The notes under the pieces: generated by a model
The model's database searches: none
Told to the model about the DNA's origin: nothing
The model's input: the letters and a program-made list of their open reading frames with translations, nothing else
Program-made: the position numbers and the translations under genes
Part shown: positions 10,882-22,198 of the stretch, piece after piece
How positions within the stretch are numbered: position 1 is the stretch's first letter
Layout of the letters: each line of letters begins with the position of its first letter
Assembly (NCBI GenBank): GCA_012845835.1
Contig: JABAKD010000018.1
Coordinates: forward strand, 7,974,701 to 8,038,700
Direction of reading: 5' to 3'
DNA: 64,000 nt
Origin: Undaria pinnatifida
Lineage: Eukaryota > Sar > Phaeophyceae > Laminariales > Alariaceae

Positions 10882-11159
10882 GGCGTTTGCACATTCAAAA
10901 AGATCCAAGAACTCTGCACCAACTCCAGCATAGCCATGGAGCACACCACGACGGTAACGCTCCAACGAATGACGGTATCCGCGCGGTATGGACAGAATCA
11001 TGCGACCCAAAAGGAGTGCACACCATCAGGCGGAAACAACACGCCTGAAGAGGCTACTGTCTCGGAGACTGAGCGCCAACATGCGCAAATCCCGGACATC
11101 ACGCCCGAGAAATCCATTGTCACTGAGACGGAGCGTTTTTTTTCGCGCTGGTCCAGGTC

Positions 11160-12125
11160 ATGCTACACTACTACGACAACAACCTTCTGGAAGAAGAAAA
11201 GTTATCGAAAACAGCCGAACCGTCACCATCACCAGAGATTGGAGAATCGTCATCAAGGGCTGGAGCACTACCGCAAGAAGTTGGAGTGTCCTTGACAGGA
11301 ATTACACCTGCTATTACGCCCGGGGACGCACATTCTTCTACAACTTGGGCCGCACCGGATGTACCGCATCACGAGACCGCCAGTACAAGACCCAATCCAA
11401 GAGTCGAGGATACCTTCGACAACACGCACGCAACAGGAGCATCGGGGACAACCCCACCGACCACGTGTGTAAACTTCACCTGCACCGAGAGAGACTCGTT
11501 TCGGATCTCGGAGGAGGAAAACCGGGTGATTAAAATCCCCAACGACAAACTAAGATTCCATCCACTTCGCGGATCAGCATTGCCTGGAATCACTGGAACC
11601 AGAATTACCGGAGATGGGATCTCCAAAGCATCTTCGCATGGGATCTTCGGAGCAACGTCATCTGGATCACCATCGCACATCGGAGCAATTGCATCCGGGA
11701 TCACTGGATCAACTTCATCTTGGATCACTGGAGCATCAGCTGGACCAACAGCATCACATGGGACCATTGGAATCGCTGGATCATCGCCATCTGGGAACAC
11801 CGGACCATCAGCTGAGCCAAGGGTCGACGGATCGACAATGTCCGCTACACTCGGGATCACACCAGCTACTTTTGAGCCAAGCCTTGAAGCCAAGCTCAAC
11901 AACGAAACAGACCGACAGGAGGAGGTTCACACGCTCATGACAGCAAAAGGACAGCCACGGGCAAGCCACGAGACAGGATCTGCGGAATCAACACAGGATG
12001 ATCAAGAGCCACTGGCGACATCTCCGGCCTTCGTGTACACCCGCAAGCCAACCTCAAGCTTCCTCTCCATCCTGAACGACGAGCCCATAAACATCGAGGC
12101 CAAGACGCAGAGACTGGCTGCATAA
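11160..12125 (+). CDS. Gly/Ser/Thr-rich ORF of the retroelement, function unknown
   Basis: A 321-codon open frame sits between protease and 3' LTR, where a complete copia element would carry integrase and reverse transcriptase. Residues about 140-220 are a degenerate repeat rich in Gly, Ile, Thr, Ser and Ala (motifs ITG, GITGS, WITGAS), encoded by recurring GGATCACTGGA-like DNA. The C-terminal part has charged patches (EAKLNNETDRQEE) and ends LNDEPINIEAKTQRLAA. The frame continues upstream to a run of eight Ts near 11,139, across which the preceding frame (ITPEKSIVTETE) could join by slippage or an indel. It could be a linker left after internal deletion, or an added structural protein. Confidence 0.5.
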   Translation: MLHYYDNNLLEEEKLSKTAEPSPSPEIGESSSRAGALPQEVGVSLTGITPAITPGDAHSSTTWAAPDVPHHETASTRPNPRVEDTFDNTHATGASGTTPPTTCVNFTCTERDSFRISEEENRVIKIPNDKLRFHPLRGSALPGITGTRITGDGISKASSHGIFGATSSGSPSHIGAIASGITGSTSSWITGASAGPTASHGTIGIAGSSPSGNTGPSAEPRVDGSTMSATLGITPATFEPSLEAKLNNETDRQEEVHTLMTAKGQPRASHETGSAESTQDDQEPLATSPAFVYTRKPTSSFLSILNDEPINIEAKTQRLAA

Positions 12126-12253
12126 TTAACAATAGTCGAGGCGGAGCCGATGATGGCAACGTTTTAAGAGAAATAAATATACCTACCTCTCCAACTTCAA
12201 GATGAAGTTAAGCCTCTAAATCCAAGCGACGGACGACAGACCAAGCACATCTA

Positions 12254-12420
12254 ACAACGTCTACACCAACAACGTCTACACCAACAAAGTCTACACCAAC
12301 AACGTCTACACCAACAACGTCTACACCAACAACGTCTACACCAACAACGTCTACACCAACAACGTCTACACCAACAACGTCTACACCAACAACGTCTACA
12401 CCAACAATGTCTACACCAAC
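12254..12420. repeat. 15-bp tandem repeat, about 11 copies
   Basis: The unit AACGTCTACACCAAC is repeated head to tail with only three or four single changes. It lies in the untranslated 3' part of the LTR element, after an AATAAATA motif near 12,173. There are no spacers, so it is not a CRISPR array. Confidence 0.9.
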
Positions 12421-13170
12421 AAGGTCAAGCCACTGGAATTGTGAAATGCGTTATCTCTTTACCAAAGCTGTACGTAGTGTGTCGCATGTTCTCTTTGTAC
12501 GGGGCGAGCAGAGACAATGACCGGTGTTGTGCATGGTTTAGAGAATGCGAACTATCACAATTAATGCCAAGAAAGAGTACGAGTCGAATAGGTATTTCGA
12601 TTGGATAGTTGAATCTTACATTTGACTACAACATCTCCGGTACTTCAGGATATATACGGCCGAAAAACAACGCCATCTGGACAAGTACACACGGAAGGTT
12701 AAGATACACGAGAGGTGATATTTCTCTATAATAAGTGGTCTTACCCAGCTATAAATCGCTGGCGGTGCCCCTTTGTTCCTTTGTTTGAAGGCGGCAGGAA
12801 CATTGGTAGGCTGTTCACTCCTATGATGGTTGCGGAATGAATGATGAACACATGCACTGTTTTACACTACTGCAAACATCTTATATTCCCTGGTTGATTA
12901 ACCGATGGGAATATAGTTCACGTCTGACGATTCTAGTGTTGTGAGCTAGTAAGTTAACTTGCACAAATATGCAGAAGCACGTATAGTGTCAGAGCAGGAT
13001 TTTTCGTGTCCGCTTATTTTGTGTTCACCCCTCGGGTATTTTAGCAAGATGAGTTTGCTCTACGCAAAACATTTTTCCCAACATTTATCATTGTTGCTGC
13101 ATGCATTTCTGTCATGGAGTTTTTTAGCATGTAACGCAGAGTGAGAAAGTGTTAACTTAACGGGAGGAGG

Positions 13171-13987
13171 TATTAGAGATGCTACTTGTCAGTAACCATC
13201 ATGTCGTCACTTGATAACACTTAAAATGGTATGCATTGCGAGTTGTTCATACAAAAGACAGTTATAATAAGTCTTTTAGTTGTCGTTTATCGATGAAGTA
13301 CGTAGCAAGCACAAGTCTCAGCAGTAACAACTTGGGTACATGATGCAGCAGCTTAGAATGGTTAGTCATATCCAAAAGCTGGCGCATGTACAAGTAGTAC
13401 GTACGAGCAATGCGGTGTCATCAAATAAATGCGGCGGAATAACGTACCTGGTATGTATATTAATAGTACGTACGAGCAATGCGGTGCCATCGAATGCGGC
13501 GGAACAACGTGCCCGGTAGCAAAATTCATGGAATATGATTTTAGGTTGACTGTCGGGACGTTGACGTAGCTAAGCTCCCAGAAGCAAGCCTCAGGGAACG
13601 TTGCCATAGGTACGGTAGACCACGAGCAAGCCTCAGGAAACGTTGCTGTAGATAGATCAGACAACTACCCGTAGAGTACATCTGTCCGTAGATAAGGCGT
13701 TGTGCCGTCTTGATCAGGTGATGATCAGACCCACCTCGTTCACTCCTCTTTTGCTCACCATCAGCTCTCATCTGCTGAGTAAATAAATCATCAATCAACA
13801 TATCGGCCTGGGGTCGCCGAACAACATCTTCTTTGCTAGAGCTCTCTGCTCTTACAGGCTCACCTAACCGTGGCCTTCGTTTGCCTCAAATCATGTATAG
13901 GCTGTGTCGTCATCGGGTCATCCGAAAGCGAGCCTACGAGCGTACACCAGCTAGAGCTAATACACGCCACATGCCACCTAAGGATTA
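13171..13987 (+). repeat. 3' LTR with an internal duplication
   Basis: It matches the 5' LTR from TATTAGAGATGCTACTTGTC to CATGCCACCTAAGGATTA. It is 68 bp longer, mainly because a segment beginning TAGTACGTACGAGCAATGCG occurs twice (near 13,396 and 13,464). The purine tract CGGGAGGAGG directly before it supports the boundary. Confidence 0.8.
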
Positions 13988-14900
13988 CTGTATCGGTCAG
14001 ACAATAAGCTATTGTGGCCACTGCCCTAACCCTATCGTTGCTTGCAATACCTATCGATGGACCCCGATGCCGAGCTATTGTGCCCCGCGATAGCTATCGA
14101 TCCTCATAGTTGCATACCTATTGTTGACCCAATGGCCTATTCGATAGGGTATTATCCAGGGTACAGGAAGGAACTCGACGGCTCACAAAACAGGTCGCTC
14201 TAAAGCACTGCAGGCTTGAGCTTCGCATCGAACACACATAAGTAGTAAACACCACCCTGTTGTTGAGACCATCCACCTTAAGTTTCTTAAGGCACAACAC
14301 GGACAGACAGCGCGGTTTTCGGGGATTCTCCGCTGGGCTGGAGGGGCGTGCGGCGTGGATGATGAATAGCGAACTAGAGTTGATTGTACCTCGTACACGG
14401 GCTGTCTTCGATCGCCTTTGCTCTCCAACACTGAAACAATAAAATGGCGAAAGGTCTACGTACCGATACCTATCATCCGAAACAATAGACTGGTAAAAGG
14501 TCTGTCAATACATATCGTCCCAAACAATATAATTGTGAAAGGTCTATCGATACCTATTTTCCAAATCGATAGGTTTGGTGAAAGGTATATCGACACCTAT
14601 CGAACAAACCCACAGGTTCCGTCTCTCAGCGCCAATATCCTATCGCCCAAACAACACCGTCCTGAAAATGTCTATCGATACCTACTTGTTGTATCAATAT
14701 GTTCATAAAAATAGGTACAGTAGGCTATTGGCCAAACAGTAGATCATCGAAGATGCCAATCGATACCCATTGTCGGCCCCAATAGGCTACAAAAAGTACC
14801 CATCGATACCTATCGCGGGCAACAATAGGTCTCCTATTGGAATAGGATCCTATCGATTGCCCATTGACCTGGAACCTATGATGACACCGTGTGGGTGGTC
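13988..14900. repeat. Degenerate ATCGATA-rich repeat region
   Basis: Short phrases such as CCTATCGATACCTAT, AGGTCTATCGATACC and GGCCAATAG recur irregularly in both orientations at 13,990-14,160 and 14,430-14,880. They are self-complementary around ATCGAT. The stretch 14,170-14,420 between them is different and shows nothing recognisable. Confidence 0.5.
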
Positions 14901-15865
14901 ACCTACACGGTACACCCACACGGTATAATAGATAGAGGCAATGTGAAATAACCATTTTTTTCAGCCCCGTCTTCCAGAAAAAAAAAGCCAAAAGGGGCTA
15001 CATTTTTTTTCTTATTGTTAAGTCATCCCGTTTATTGTCCTCGCACTTGTCTCGCTATCCTTCCCAGTAGTATAACTCAGATTCAGGGTCACATAGCGAG
15101 CCCTCCTCCCCCCCCCCAACTTCGGCACGTGTGCCTTCATTTTTATCGGGAGAAGAATTCAGGATTTTTTTGCCTCGTCCACTCGCGTCGAATTGTGCGC
15201 CTACCCACCACGCTGCTAGGCGCTCTCAGCAGTTAGTTGGTCTTCTTTTCTTTTCTTAGACACACCGAGGTGGGTTATGTGCGCAACCGCACGCTCGAGA
15301 GTCAACGATGAGGAAACACCTCAGAGTCTGCCTCGAGGAGCCAGGATGATCTTGAAGGATTATAGTAATAAGGAGGCGGTACAATCTAGGGAATAGGGAC
15401 TGGTATCCACATTTTGCGCAGTTGCACGTAAAGTCTAAATCTCACAAGGGTAGTGTCATAGTTTGTACCTCCTCCATCGCATAACAGCACGCGTCGTACC
15501 ATGGTACCTGGTGTGACCGTATGGCACCAAGAAAACGCCCCAACCTACGAAAAGCATCGCAAAATTCGTTGAGGTAGAGAAAATGAGCTGCCAACATAAC
15601 GACGTGTGTGTGAACACACAATATATTCTTCAGATTAAACCGATCTTTCCACCCACATCTGCATCCACAGCATAACAACCAACCGGTGTCCGTGCTGATG
15701 CATGCCTGATAAGAAACGAGAGCTCTCTCTCTGTGGTGATAATCTACGAGGAGACAAATATCTGATCTACATATTTATATTATATTGCAACTCATTTTTA
15801 AAATATATTGCAACTATTACTATTCTATATATAGACTTCGGGCAGCAACACGAAACTATAGAGCT
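14901..15865. other. Intergenic, SINE-like remnant near 15.06-15.24 kb
   Basis: The block ATAACTCAGATTCAGGG, TGCCTTCATTTTTATCGGGAG, TCGACTCGCGTCGAATTGTG (one change) recurs near 19,700-19,830. It shares the general build of the SINE-like family at 17.9 kb. The rest shows no gene. Confidence 0.4.
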
Positions 15866-16050
15866 TACCACTTTTTCGAGACGATGGTTGACGCACACTG
15901 TGTACGAGATGAAGGGGGCTTCACCCTACATTGGTTGGTGACGTTTCATTCGGTTAGGGTTAGAGGGCCAGGGTATACCTGGTACCTGGTATATAATTCA
16001 AAGAGTATGTCAACCATGTGCATGTTGTTGTCGAAAAAGCGGTAAGGTAC
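15866..16050. repeat. Repeat family C, copy without the CAA tract
   Basis: CGAGACGATGGTTGACGCAC, GGGGGCTTCACCCTAC, CGGTTAGGGTTAG and AGAGTATGTCAACC followed by AAGCGGTAAGGTACCC repeat the order seen at 6,673-7,150. GGTTGAC and GTCAACC at the two ends hint at a short terminal inversion. Confidence 0.55.
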
Positions 16051-16154
16051 CCTCAACAGCACGCAAGGCGATTTGGTCATCATGCAATGAATGATGATGT
16101 CAACGGCAATGAGCACGCGGGCACAAGAAGGAAAAATACTCAAGGCAACACACC

Positions 16155-16260
16155 CGACTACTTTTTTTTATTTTTTATTCTCCGGCGGATGAGAAAAATA
16201 AAGCTCATCACACTTCCATGTATTTTCATGCACGTCGTGTGTCGATTTAACTCAGACTAC
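16155..16260. repeat. Dispersed repeat shared with 34.17-34.29 kb
   Basis: CTCCGGCGGATGRGRAAWWAAA, AGCTCATCACACT, TATTTTYATGYAYGTCGTGT and GTCGATTTAACTCAGACTAC are aligned in order with the copy near 34.2 kb. It carries no coding frame. Confidence 0.45.
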
Positions 16261-16834
16261 TACTGTTATAATTTACTTGCAGTGTCAAAATTATATTTGA
16301 AAAAAACAAAAAATGAATATGAAAAAAAGAACAGAGAAAAAAAGAAGGGGTACGTATTTCAAGCAATTATTGTTATTGGAAAGAAAGGGGCCGCAGAAAG
16401 GGGGAAACACAGGAGGACGGAAGTGTTTTCTGATGTGATGTTGTGTGCCCTTTTCAATTGTTTTTGTTCCTTATTTCTTCTCCCCCTGCGTCTCGTCCAA
16501 GTTTCATATTTCATATGAATATGTCATGTTTGAAATATACCAGCGGGCACTTCATATTTCCAGAACAACAAACAACAGATGCGTATTATAGCGCGAGTAT
16601 CTGTCAACCGAGTGGTGTTGCGTCTCGACTAAAATATTAATTGCTCTTAGATTTGAACCGATCGATTCAAAAAAAAAAAAATCTCAGTTCAACTTTTACT
16701 TGATTTATTCATTTAAATCAATCTCGATCGAGATCTCGATCAATATTTCAATATGTTATTCTACAAAAACTATTCTAAAAAATGTGTCGTCAGCTATGTA
16801 GCTGGTAGTTCGAAAAATACGTAGAAAAGGGCCG

Positions 16835-17289
16835 ATATGTACTCATATTTGCAAGCTGCGTGATACACGGGTCGCTTGTTTGTACGTACAGATAGATAGA
16901 TGTACAAAACGTATCAATTTGGAACCGTGGGTTCGTGTCCCACAGAGTTTTTAATCCTTTTGGAGGTGTGAGTAGATTACTTAGATTACTTTAATTCTTG
17001 AATGCTGTATCAAAAGCAACATATAGATAACTTATAATATTCTGTATTCGTACTCTTCCCCATATTAAAGCCCCCGGAGGGGGAAAAAACAAAATAAACC
17101 GCCTACCATATACATGATAAAGCATTATAGTGGAAACTACAGCAGTAATAAATTTATAAAATAGTTGTGATGTTTTACCTAGCTCAAAATTCCCCACCTA
17201 AAGCATAAATATCATACTACTTACTTGCCATTATAGTGGACAAAAAATAAGACACCTCCCAATAAAAACTCACTCATATAGTATATTAC
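16835..17289. other. Intergenic with AGCTTG remnant and T-arm-like stem
   Basis: GCAAGCTGCGTGATACAC at 16,851-16,868 is the outer end of an AGCTTG module. At 16,927-16,943 GTGGG and CCCAC pair around TTCGTGT, like a tRNA T-arm with a B-box. No A-box or acceptor stem lies upstream, so this is not called a tRNA. Confidence 0.35.
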
Positions 17290-17520
17290 GAGTACCAACA
17301 ACGCAGCTTGCAAAGATGAGTATTGACCTGAAATTCGTCAAACTCGCGGCTGACGTCCTTGAAAATTAGTTATAAAATAAAATATTGCACATACATATGT
17401 CATGTATTATTATTTTGTTGTTTGAATATATCATAATAAATGAAAATACACTCCAGCTGTGAGATCGAATATTTTGTCGAAACTCATCTTTGCAAGCTGT
17501 GTGTATGATACTATCAACAC
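17290..17520. mobile_element. Foldback element with about 60-bp inverted AGCTTG termini
   Basis: The left end reads GCAGCTTGCAAAGATGAG and later GCGGCTGAC. The right end is its inverse: CAGCTGTGAGATCG and then CTCATCTTTGCAAGCTG. The interior of about 80 bp is A/T-rich. This is the clearest case in which the module acts as a terminal inverted repeat. Another direct copy starts at 17,589. Confidence 0.6.
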
Positions 17521-17906
17521 GTGCGAACGACCTTCCGTAAATTTTGTGCAAATACTACTCTGTACATCGGTGAAACATGGGTGTATCACGCAGCTTGCAA
17601 AGTTGAGTTTTAACCATTCAATCGGTTGTACTCACAGCTGGCGTTTTTCAACTTCTTCTATAAAAATAAATCCTGGGGATGTTGCCGGGGTGAATGAACA
17701 TCAACAACAAAATATTTTCAATATTATTTCGTTGATTTCGTATTTTTTTTGTTGCTTGCCCCTCTGAACCACCCGCCGCATGGCGCCTCCCCGCCATGCA
17801 TGCCGTGGCCCCGCAAGACCATACGAAGTACACATACATCTGGATATTTTTTAACGTCTCCTGGGTGGGCCTGTCGCACTTGGTATATATATATATATAT
17901 ATATAT

Positions 17907-18524
17907 TTTCGCACACTTCTACTTTCCAGCTGCTGGACAAGCCGTGGTCACAGGTGTCGTCCCTTCTCCCCCCCGGTTCTTGCCTTCAAGTTTTATCGCG
18001 CATACGGTTCAGCAATCCCACTGCTCGTCGCGTTTTCATCGAGTGTTGCTAACTCACGCTCTCGCGCTTTCCGCAAGTCAATTCGTGCGCAAGAAAAAGT
18101 CCCAACGAATTTATACGAGTATGCACTCGGCGGGGCTCGAACTCACGAAACTGACCATACCAGGCTCGAGGATAACCTGATACGCCACCGGGGCGACCGG
18201 CAAAATATATGGTGTACTGGCCGGTCGCTCCGGTGGCGTATCAGGTTATTATTATCCTCGAGCCTGGTATAGGTCAGTTTCGTGAGTTCGAACCCCCCCG
18301 AGTGCATACTCGTATAAATTCGTGGGGACTTTTTCTTGCGCACAAATTGACTTGCGGAAAACGCGAGAGCGTGAGTTAGCAACACTCGATGAAAACTCGA
18401 CGAGCAGTGGGATTGCTGAACCGTATGCGCGACAAAAAATGAAGGCAAGAACCAGGGGGAAGAAGGGACGACACCTGTAACCACGGCTTGTCCAGAAGCT
18501 GGAAAGTAAAAGTGTGCGAAAAAA
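17907..18524. repeat. Large palindrome of a tRNA-like SINE family, arms about 300 bp
   Basis: The left arm (17,907-18,200) and right arm (18,221-18,524) are near-perfect inverse copies around a 20-bp loop at 18,201-18,220. In the right arm, GGTCGCTCCGGTGGCGTATC (A-box-like) and GTGAGTTCGAACCCCC (B-box-like) lie about 50 bp apart, as in a tRNA-derived head, followed by CTTGCGCACAAATTGACTTG and a body shared with 3,870-4,120. It is best read as two copies in head-to-head inversion. Confidence 0.75.
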
Positions 18525-18667
18525 AAAAAAACAGCTAAACTACTGCAATATTTTGTGTGAGAGTGTGCCTTTTTTGCATTGCATCAAGAAGAGCAGAAGA
18601 AGACAGATCACTTCGGAACAGTAGCGATCGACGTCCACCGCATGTTCCATCATGACTCGACAGCACT

Positions 18668-18806
18668 ATGTTAAGATACGGCCTCGAAAGGCCTGTAATT
18701 ATCCGATCAGAAGCTATCCCGGGCTCTGGTGGAAACGAATAAATCTATATCTCTACGAAGGAACGAAAGTGAGTACTCTCCGAGGACCTGCTTAATTGGC
18801 AGACCT
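18668..18806. repeat. Repeat family Q, inverted copy
   Basis: It begins TTAAGATACGGCCTCGAAAG and ends GTGAGTACTCTCCGAGGACC then GGCAGACCTG, which is the reverse complement of the two ends of 4,912-5,131. The interior is shorter. Confidence 0.55.
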
Positions 18807-18989
18807 GCAGGGGGCACTCTGTGTCCCCCACCATTAATTTAACAACTAATAACCCGAGCATCAGACCTGGGCTGCATCTCCCCTGGCCTGCCACATACAC
18901 AGGGAGTACACAGGAACTTGCGTACGAACCCCGGGGCCCGGTAGACCCAAGTAGCCCACTCACTCCAAAAAAAGTTAACTCACACTATA

Positions 18990-19520
18990 TTATAAAAATT
19001 AAAAAACACTCCAGCTGTGAGATCGAAGATTTCGTCGAAACTCATATTTGCAAGCTGTGTGTGATACTCCGATCGCGCGCATTACGAGTTGTGTGTCCTA
19101 TATATAGCAATTATTATTTCATGCATAATAAGATGTCTGGTTTTGTCCCCCTCAATGCGGGCTATACAGTTTCCGTGCGCAGAACAAGGTTGAGCGTCTC
19201 AGTCCTGTCGGCCCTGGCATTAGCAGGGAAGTCACCAACCTGTCTCCTTCACGAGGGTAGACACACCCCGTAACACGCGCGATCGAAGTATCACACGCAG
19301 CAAAGCAGAGTTTTGATCAAAATTATATTTGGTCGATCTCACAGCAGAGCAGTTGAACTGTACTTTTTCATTTTTTAAATATATAGGAGTATACATATGT
19401 ATATACTTGGTATCTCAAAGTACAGATCGGAGATAATACACACAGCTAGCTTGCAAAGATGGGTTTCGACGACATCTTCGATCTCACACACAGCTGGTGG
19501 TGGAGTGTATTCTAGTTTTT
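18990..19520. repeat. AGCTTG modules around a 330-bp repeat
   Basis: An inverted module lies at about 18,995-19,070, a direct degenerate one at about 19,290-19,370 and a good direct one at 19,447-19,505. Between the first two, TTTTGTCCCCCTCAATGCGG and GTAACACGCGCGATCGAAGT match 5,920-6,250. The arrangement is that of a transposon with inverted ends. Confidence 0.55.
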
Positions 19521-19689
19521 TATAACATAATACAGCGTAGTAAGTAGTAGCATCTTAGATTCTATCTGTCTTCTCGTGTTCGCTCCTCCTAAAAACACCC
19601 GGTGTATGTCACCACACCGCAAGCTCTACGTTTGTTTTCATTACTTTTGCTCTCTCATTTATCATTTTCTCAATATTATTTCTCCATCT

Positions 19690-20100
19690 CCCTCCCTCTA
19701 GACATAACTCAGACCCGGGGCCACTAAGCAGGCCCTTTTACTCCCTCCCATACGCGCCTTCGTTTCTATCACGAGCAGAATTCAACGCTTTCTTCCCTCG
19801 TCGACTCGCGTCGAATTGTGCTTGCTTGCTTACCGAAGCTACGTATATACTTCGAAGTATGCATTTTTTTTGTCTTTAAATCCTTTTTTTTGTTTCCAGC
19901 TCAACCCGTAAGAGGCTTGAACCTTTAGCGACCTTTCTAGACAAGCCGTGGTCACTGCTTTCTTCCCTTTTCCCCTCCAGTACGTGCCTTCATCTTTATC
20001 GCGCATAGGGTTCAGCGTTCCTACTTTTCAGCTTCTTTATTCTCGTCGATTTTCATCGAACTTCGCCAACTCGCGCCCTCGCACTTCCGGCCATTCATGT
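19690..20100. repeat. SINE-like remnants
   Basis: 19,700-19,830 matches the repeat near 15.06 kb. 19,895-20,095 (ACAAGCCGTGGTCACTG, TTTATCGCGCATAGGGTTCAG, TTTTCATCGAACTTCG) matches the body of the 17.9-kb palindrome family with moderate divergence. Confidence 0.5.
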
Positions 20101-20269
20101 ATTTATTGCTTTTCATAAACCTCAGTGATGTTCGTTGGTGGAGTACGCCAACCCACGAGCACCAGCCACCACGGACCACGGCTTGCTCTTCAGAGTCTCG
20201 TGCAGCAAGATGATATCGGCTGAGAAACATCCCACGCTCGCTAGGCGTGCAGCAGAAGTTTCTGCGCTC

Positions 20270-20460
20270 GTAACGTGATGAGGAGGCTCAATATCTCATC
20301 CAAAACGTGACTTAGAAGAAAGAGGCTCAACAATATCAACCGAAACCCAACTTACAGTAGAAGACATTTGTTCTCGCAACTCTACCAACATATCAACTAT
20401 ATGCGCTTTTTAATAGTCCCAAAACAAATGTACTCCTAAAAATTATCACACCGACCTACG
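20270..20460. repeat. Repeat family J, partial copy
   Basis: GAGGAGGCTCAATATCTCAT, ACGTGACTTAGAAG and GTTCTCGCAACTCTACCAAC resemble family J near 28.3 and 40.8 kb (AGCTCAATATCTCACC, CATGACCTCGAAGGC). Confidence 0.4.
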
Positions 20461-20816
20461 AGTATAGCTCCACACCAGGTGACCTGATGAGCCCAACCGG
20501 TCGGAAGGTCAGAAGGAAACATATGGTCCAAAGAGCGCAACCCGTACTATCATACCGTGGGAGATGACCCCTGCAATCTCTCCACTCAAGCGATGATGTG
20601 CGGGGCAACTTGCCGACGACCGGACACTTGCTGTGATTTTCCTGCCCACCACCTAACAAGGGGGCCGCCGAGGTGTTTTAGCATGTTTGGAACCGACCTG
20701 CTTGTTCTGGTCCCGGCAAAGGGAGCACCCGTTCATGATGGTGTTCTTCACCGAAAGAGCAGCTATGAGCTTACGTCCCGGGCAGGGGGGGGGGGGCGGG
20801 GGGCGCCAAAACCTAC

Positions 20817-20912
20817 CTTCTGCCTCAAGTTGTCTGGTGTCTCTCTCTTTCTTCAGCAGATGCACGAGAGACATTGCATCTGACCCCCTCTCATCTTCCT
20901 CGTCGTCTACCA
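20817..20912 (-). CDS. Unassigned exon-like segment, acidic start
   Basis: On the minus strand a CTAGCCAG acceptor precedes 96 nt that read VDDEEDERGSDAMSLVHLLK and then KERDTRQLEAE, followed by a good donor (GAAG|GTAGGT). Upstream at about 21,195-20,940 another open minus-strand frame holds GEGREEPQQPANGGRSDSDS and SDVDSDHGD. Acidic, low-complexity text of this kind is common in real proteins, and splicing near RSD would keep the frame. No family is recognised. Confidence 0.3.
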
Positions 20913-21534
20913 CTGGCTAGTGGCACCCGTCATCGGGTCGGGGCTGTTGCTCGTGTCAACAACAAAACAGGATCTCCATGGTCCGAGTCAACATCGCTGT
21001 CACTGTCGGATCTGCCGCCGTTAGCTGGCTGCTGCGGCTCCTCTCGTCCCTCTCCCGTGAGGTTGATCGGATTGCTCGCTCGCGGCGTTGTTGGTCCCCG
21101 GTATTGTGCTGTATAGCATGCCCCTGCAGCTTTTGCTGCTTCGTCTGTAGCTACACGGCTAGATACTGCTGTAGATTCTCTTCTTTGTTACCTGCAGACG
21201 GAAGTCGATAAAAAATGCCTCGAAAGGCGGGTTAAACTCCGCGCAAACAAAAAAATATGAAAAACTCGGTTGATATAAATCATGTCAACCGAGAACTTGA
21301 TTTTTTGTTATTTAAAGCGATCTCTTATCAATGTCTCGATCACAGCTTTTGATCCGAAAAAAAAAAAAAAAAAACTCGAAAAAAAAACTTGTCCAGAGTT
21401 GAGAGGCGCAACCCTACAACCGATGCAAAATAGTTTTTATGATGTCCCCTGTCCCCCGTTTCGGCGTTATGATTTTATAGGACCAAGACTACGGGTAAGG
21501 GGTGCTACCTCCCACTTTCATTGCCGGGTTTCCA

Positions 21535-21745
21535 CCACTCGTACGAGTGACTCTGTACCTCACGGACAACAGCACTCTTCGCAGGCGTTTTTTGGCGCAG
21601 CGTGGCTTGCCGTTCTGATTGCAGCTTCACATGGCCACCTAAAACAGCACACGAGCTGAAGGCTGCAAAGGAAAACAGAGGGGGTCACTCACGCGAATAG
21701 CCCCGAGCCACCGCAAACAAAGGCCCCAAAACAACACAACTTCCA
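21535..21745. repeat. Repeat family P copy
   Basis: CCACTCGTACGAGTGACTCT, GTACCTCACGGACAA, GCGCAGCGTGGCTTGCC, the degenerate palindrome GTCACTCACGCGAATAGC (21,684-21,701), GAGCCACCGCAAACAAAGGC and CCCAAAACAAC follow the family order. Confidence 0.65.
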
Positions 21746-22198
21746 CACCGCAGCCTTGTCCATAGCAAGTATCCCCTCAACTCCTCGCTAGCAGGCGTTA
21801 TCGCCTGCCTGAAGGAGATGGGCTCGCCCCCTTCTTGTCGGAAGACGTCTGGCGGACAGCAAGCAACTGAATATGCCAGAGATGTAACATCCCAAGCAAC
21901 CCTCATCCTCTCGTGTGAGATACCAGTACAGGACAGGGAAAAGAACACTACTGTACGTCGAAAGATGTCAGGAGACGGCACTACCGTCGACGCTTGACAG
22001 ACGGCAATTTTTTTCCAATAACTTACCCTGACTGACGTCGAACTACTAGGTTTTAGTGTGGAACGTTTTTGTTTTTTTTTCACGTTTGACCGCTGTACGT
22101 TGTCTTTTTTTCGTTGTCTGACCGTCTCACCGACATATTTGACCCTGATAGGAGTGAAGCGGTGCTTGGCCTAAGAGACCGCCCCGGGTAACAAAAAC

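Larger units (their letters stand above)
7443..13987 (+). mobile_element. Copia-type LTR retroelement with gag and protease only
   Basis: Two similar direct repeats (7,443-8,191 and 13,171-13,987) bound about 5 kb of internal DNA. The interior holds a CCHC-type Gag, a DSG aspartic protease, a Gly/Ser/Thr-rich ORF and a 15-bp satellite. A purine-rich tract (CGGGAGGAGG) abuts the 3' LTR as expected for a polypurine tract. No integrase, reverse transcriptase or RNase H motif was seen in any frame, so the element would need enzymes supplied in trans. The layout resembles the plant TR-GAG class of non-autonomous elements. Stops and frameshifts in gag, LTR divergence and the lack of a matching target duplication indicate an old or rearranged copy. 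Confidence 0.8.

Noticed and set aside
16018-16518. 166-residue ORF
   Set aside because: It runs across repeat family C and a dispersed repeat shared with 34.2 kb, with A/T-rich low-complexity text and no domain.
16927-16943. Possible tRNA gene from a perfect T-arm
   Set aside because: No A-box, anticodon arm or acceptor stem can be paired upstream. Other B-box sites near 18.28, 35.25, 46.09 and 47.1 kb belong to repeated SINE-like families.
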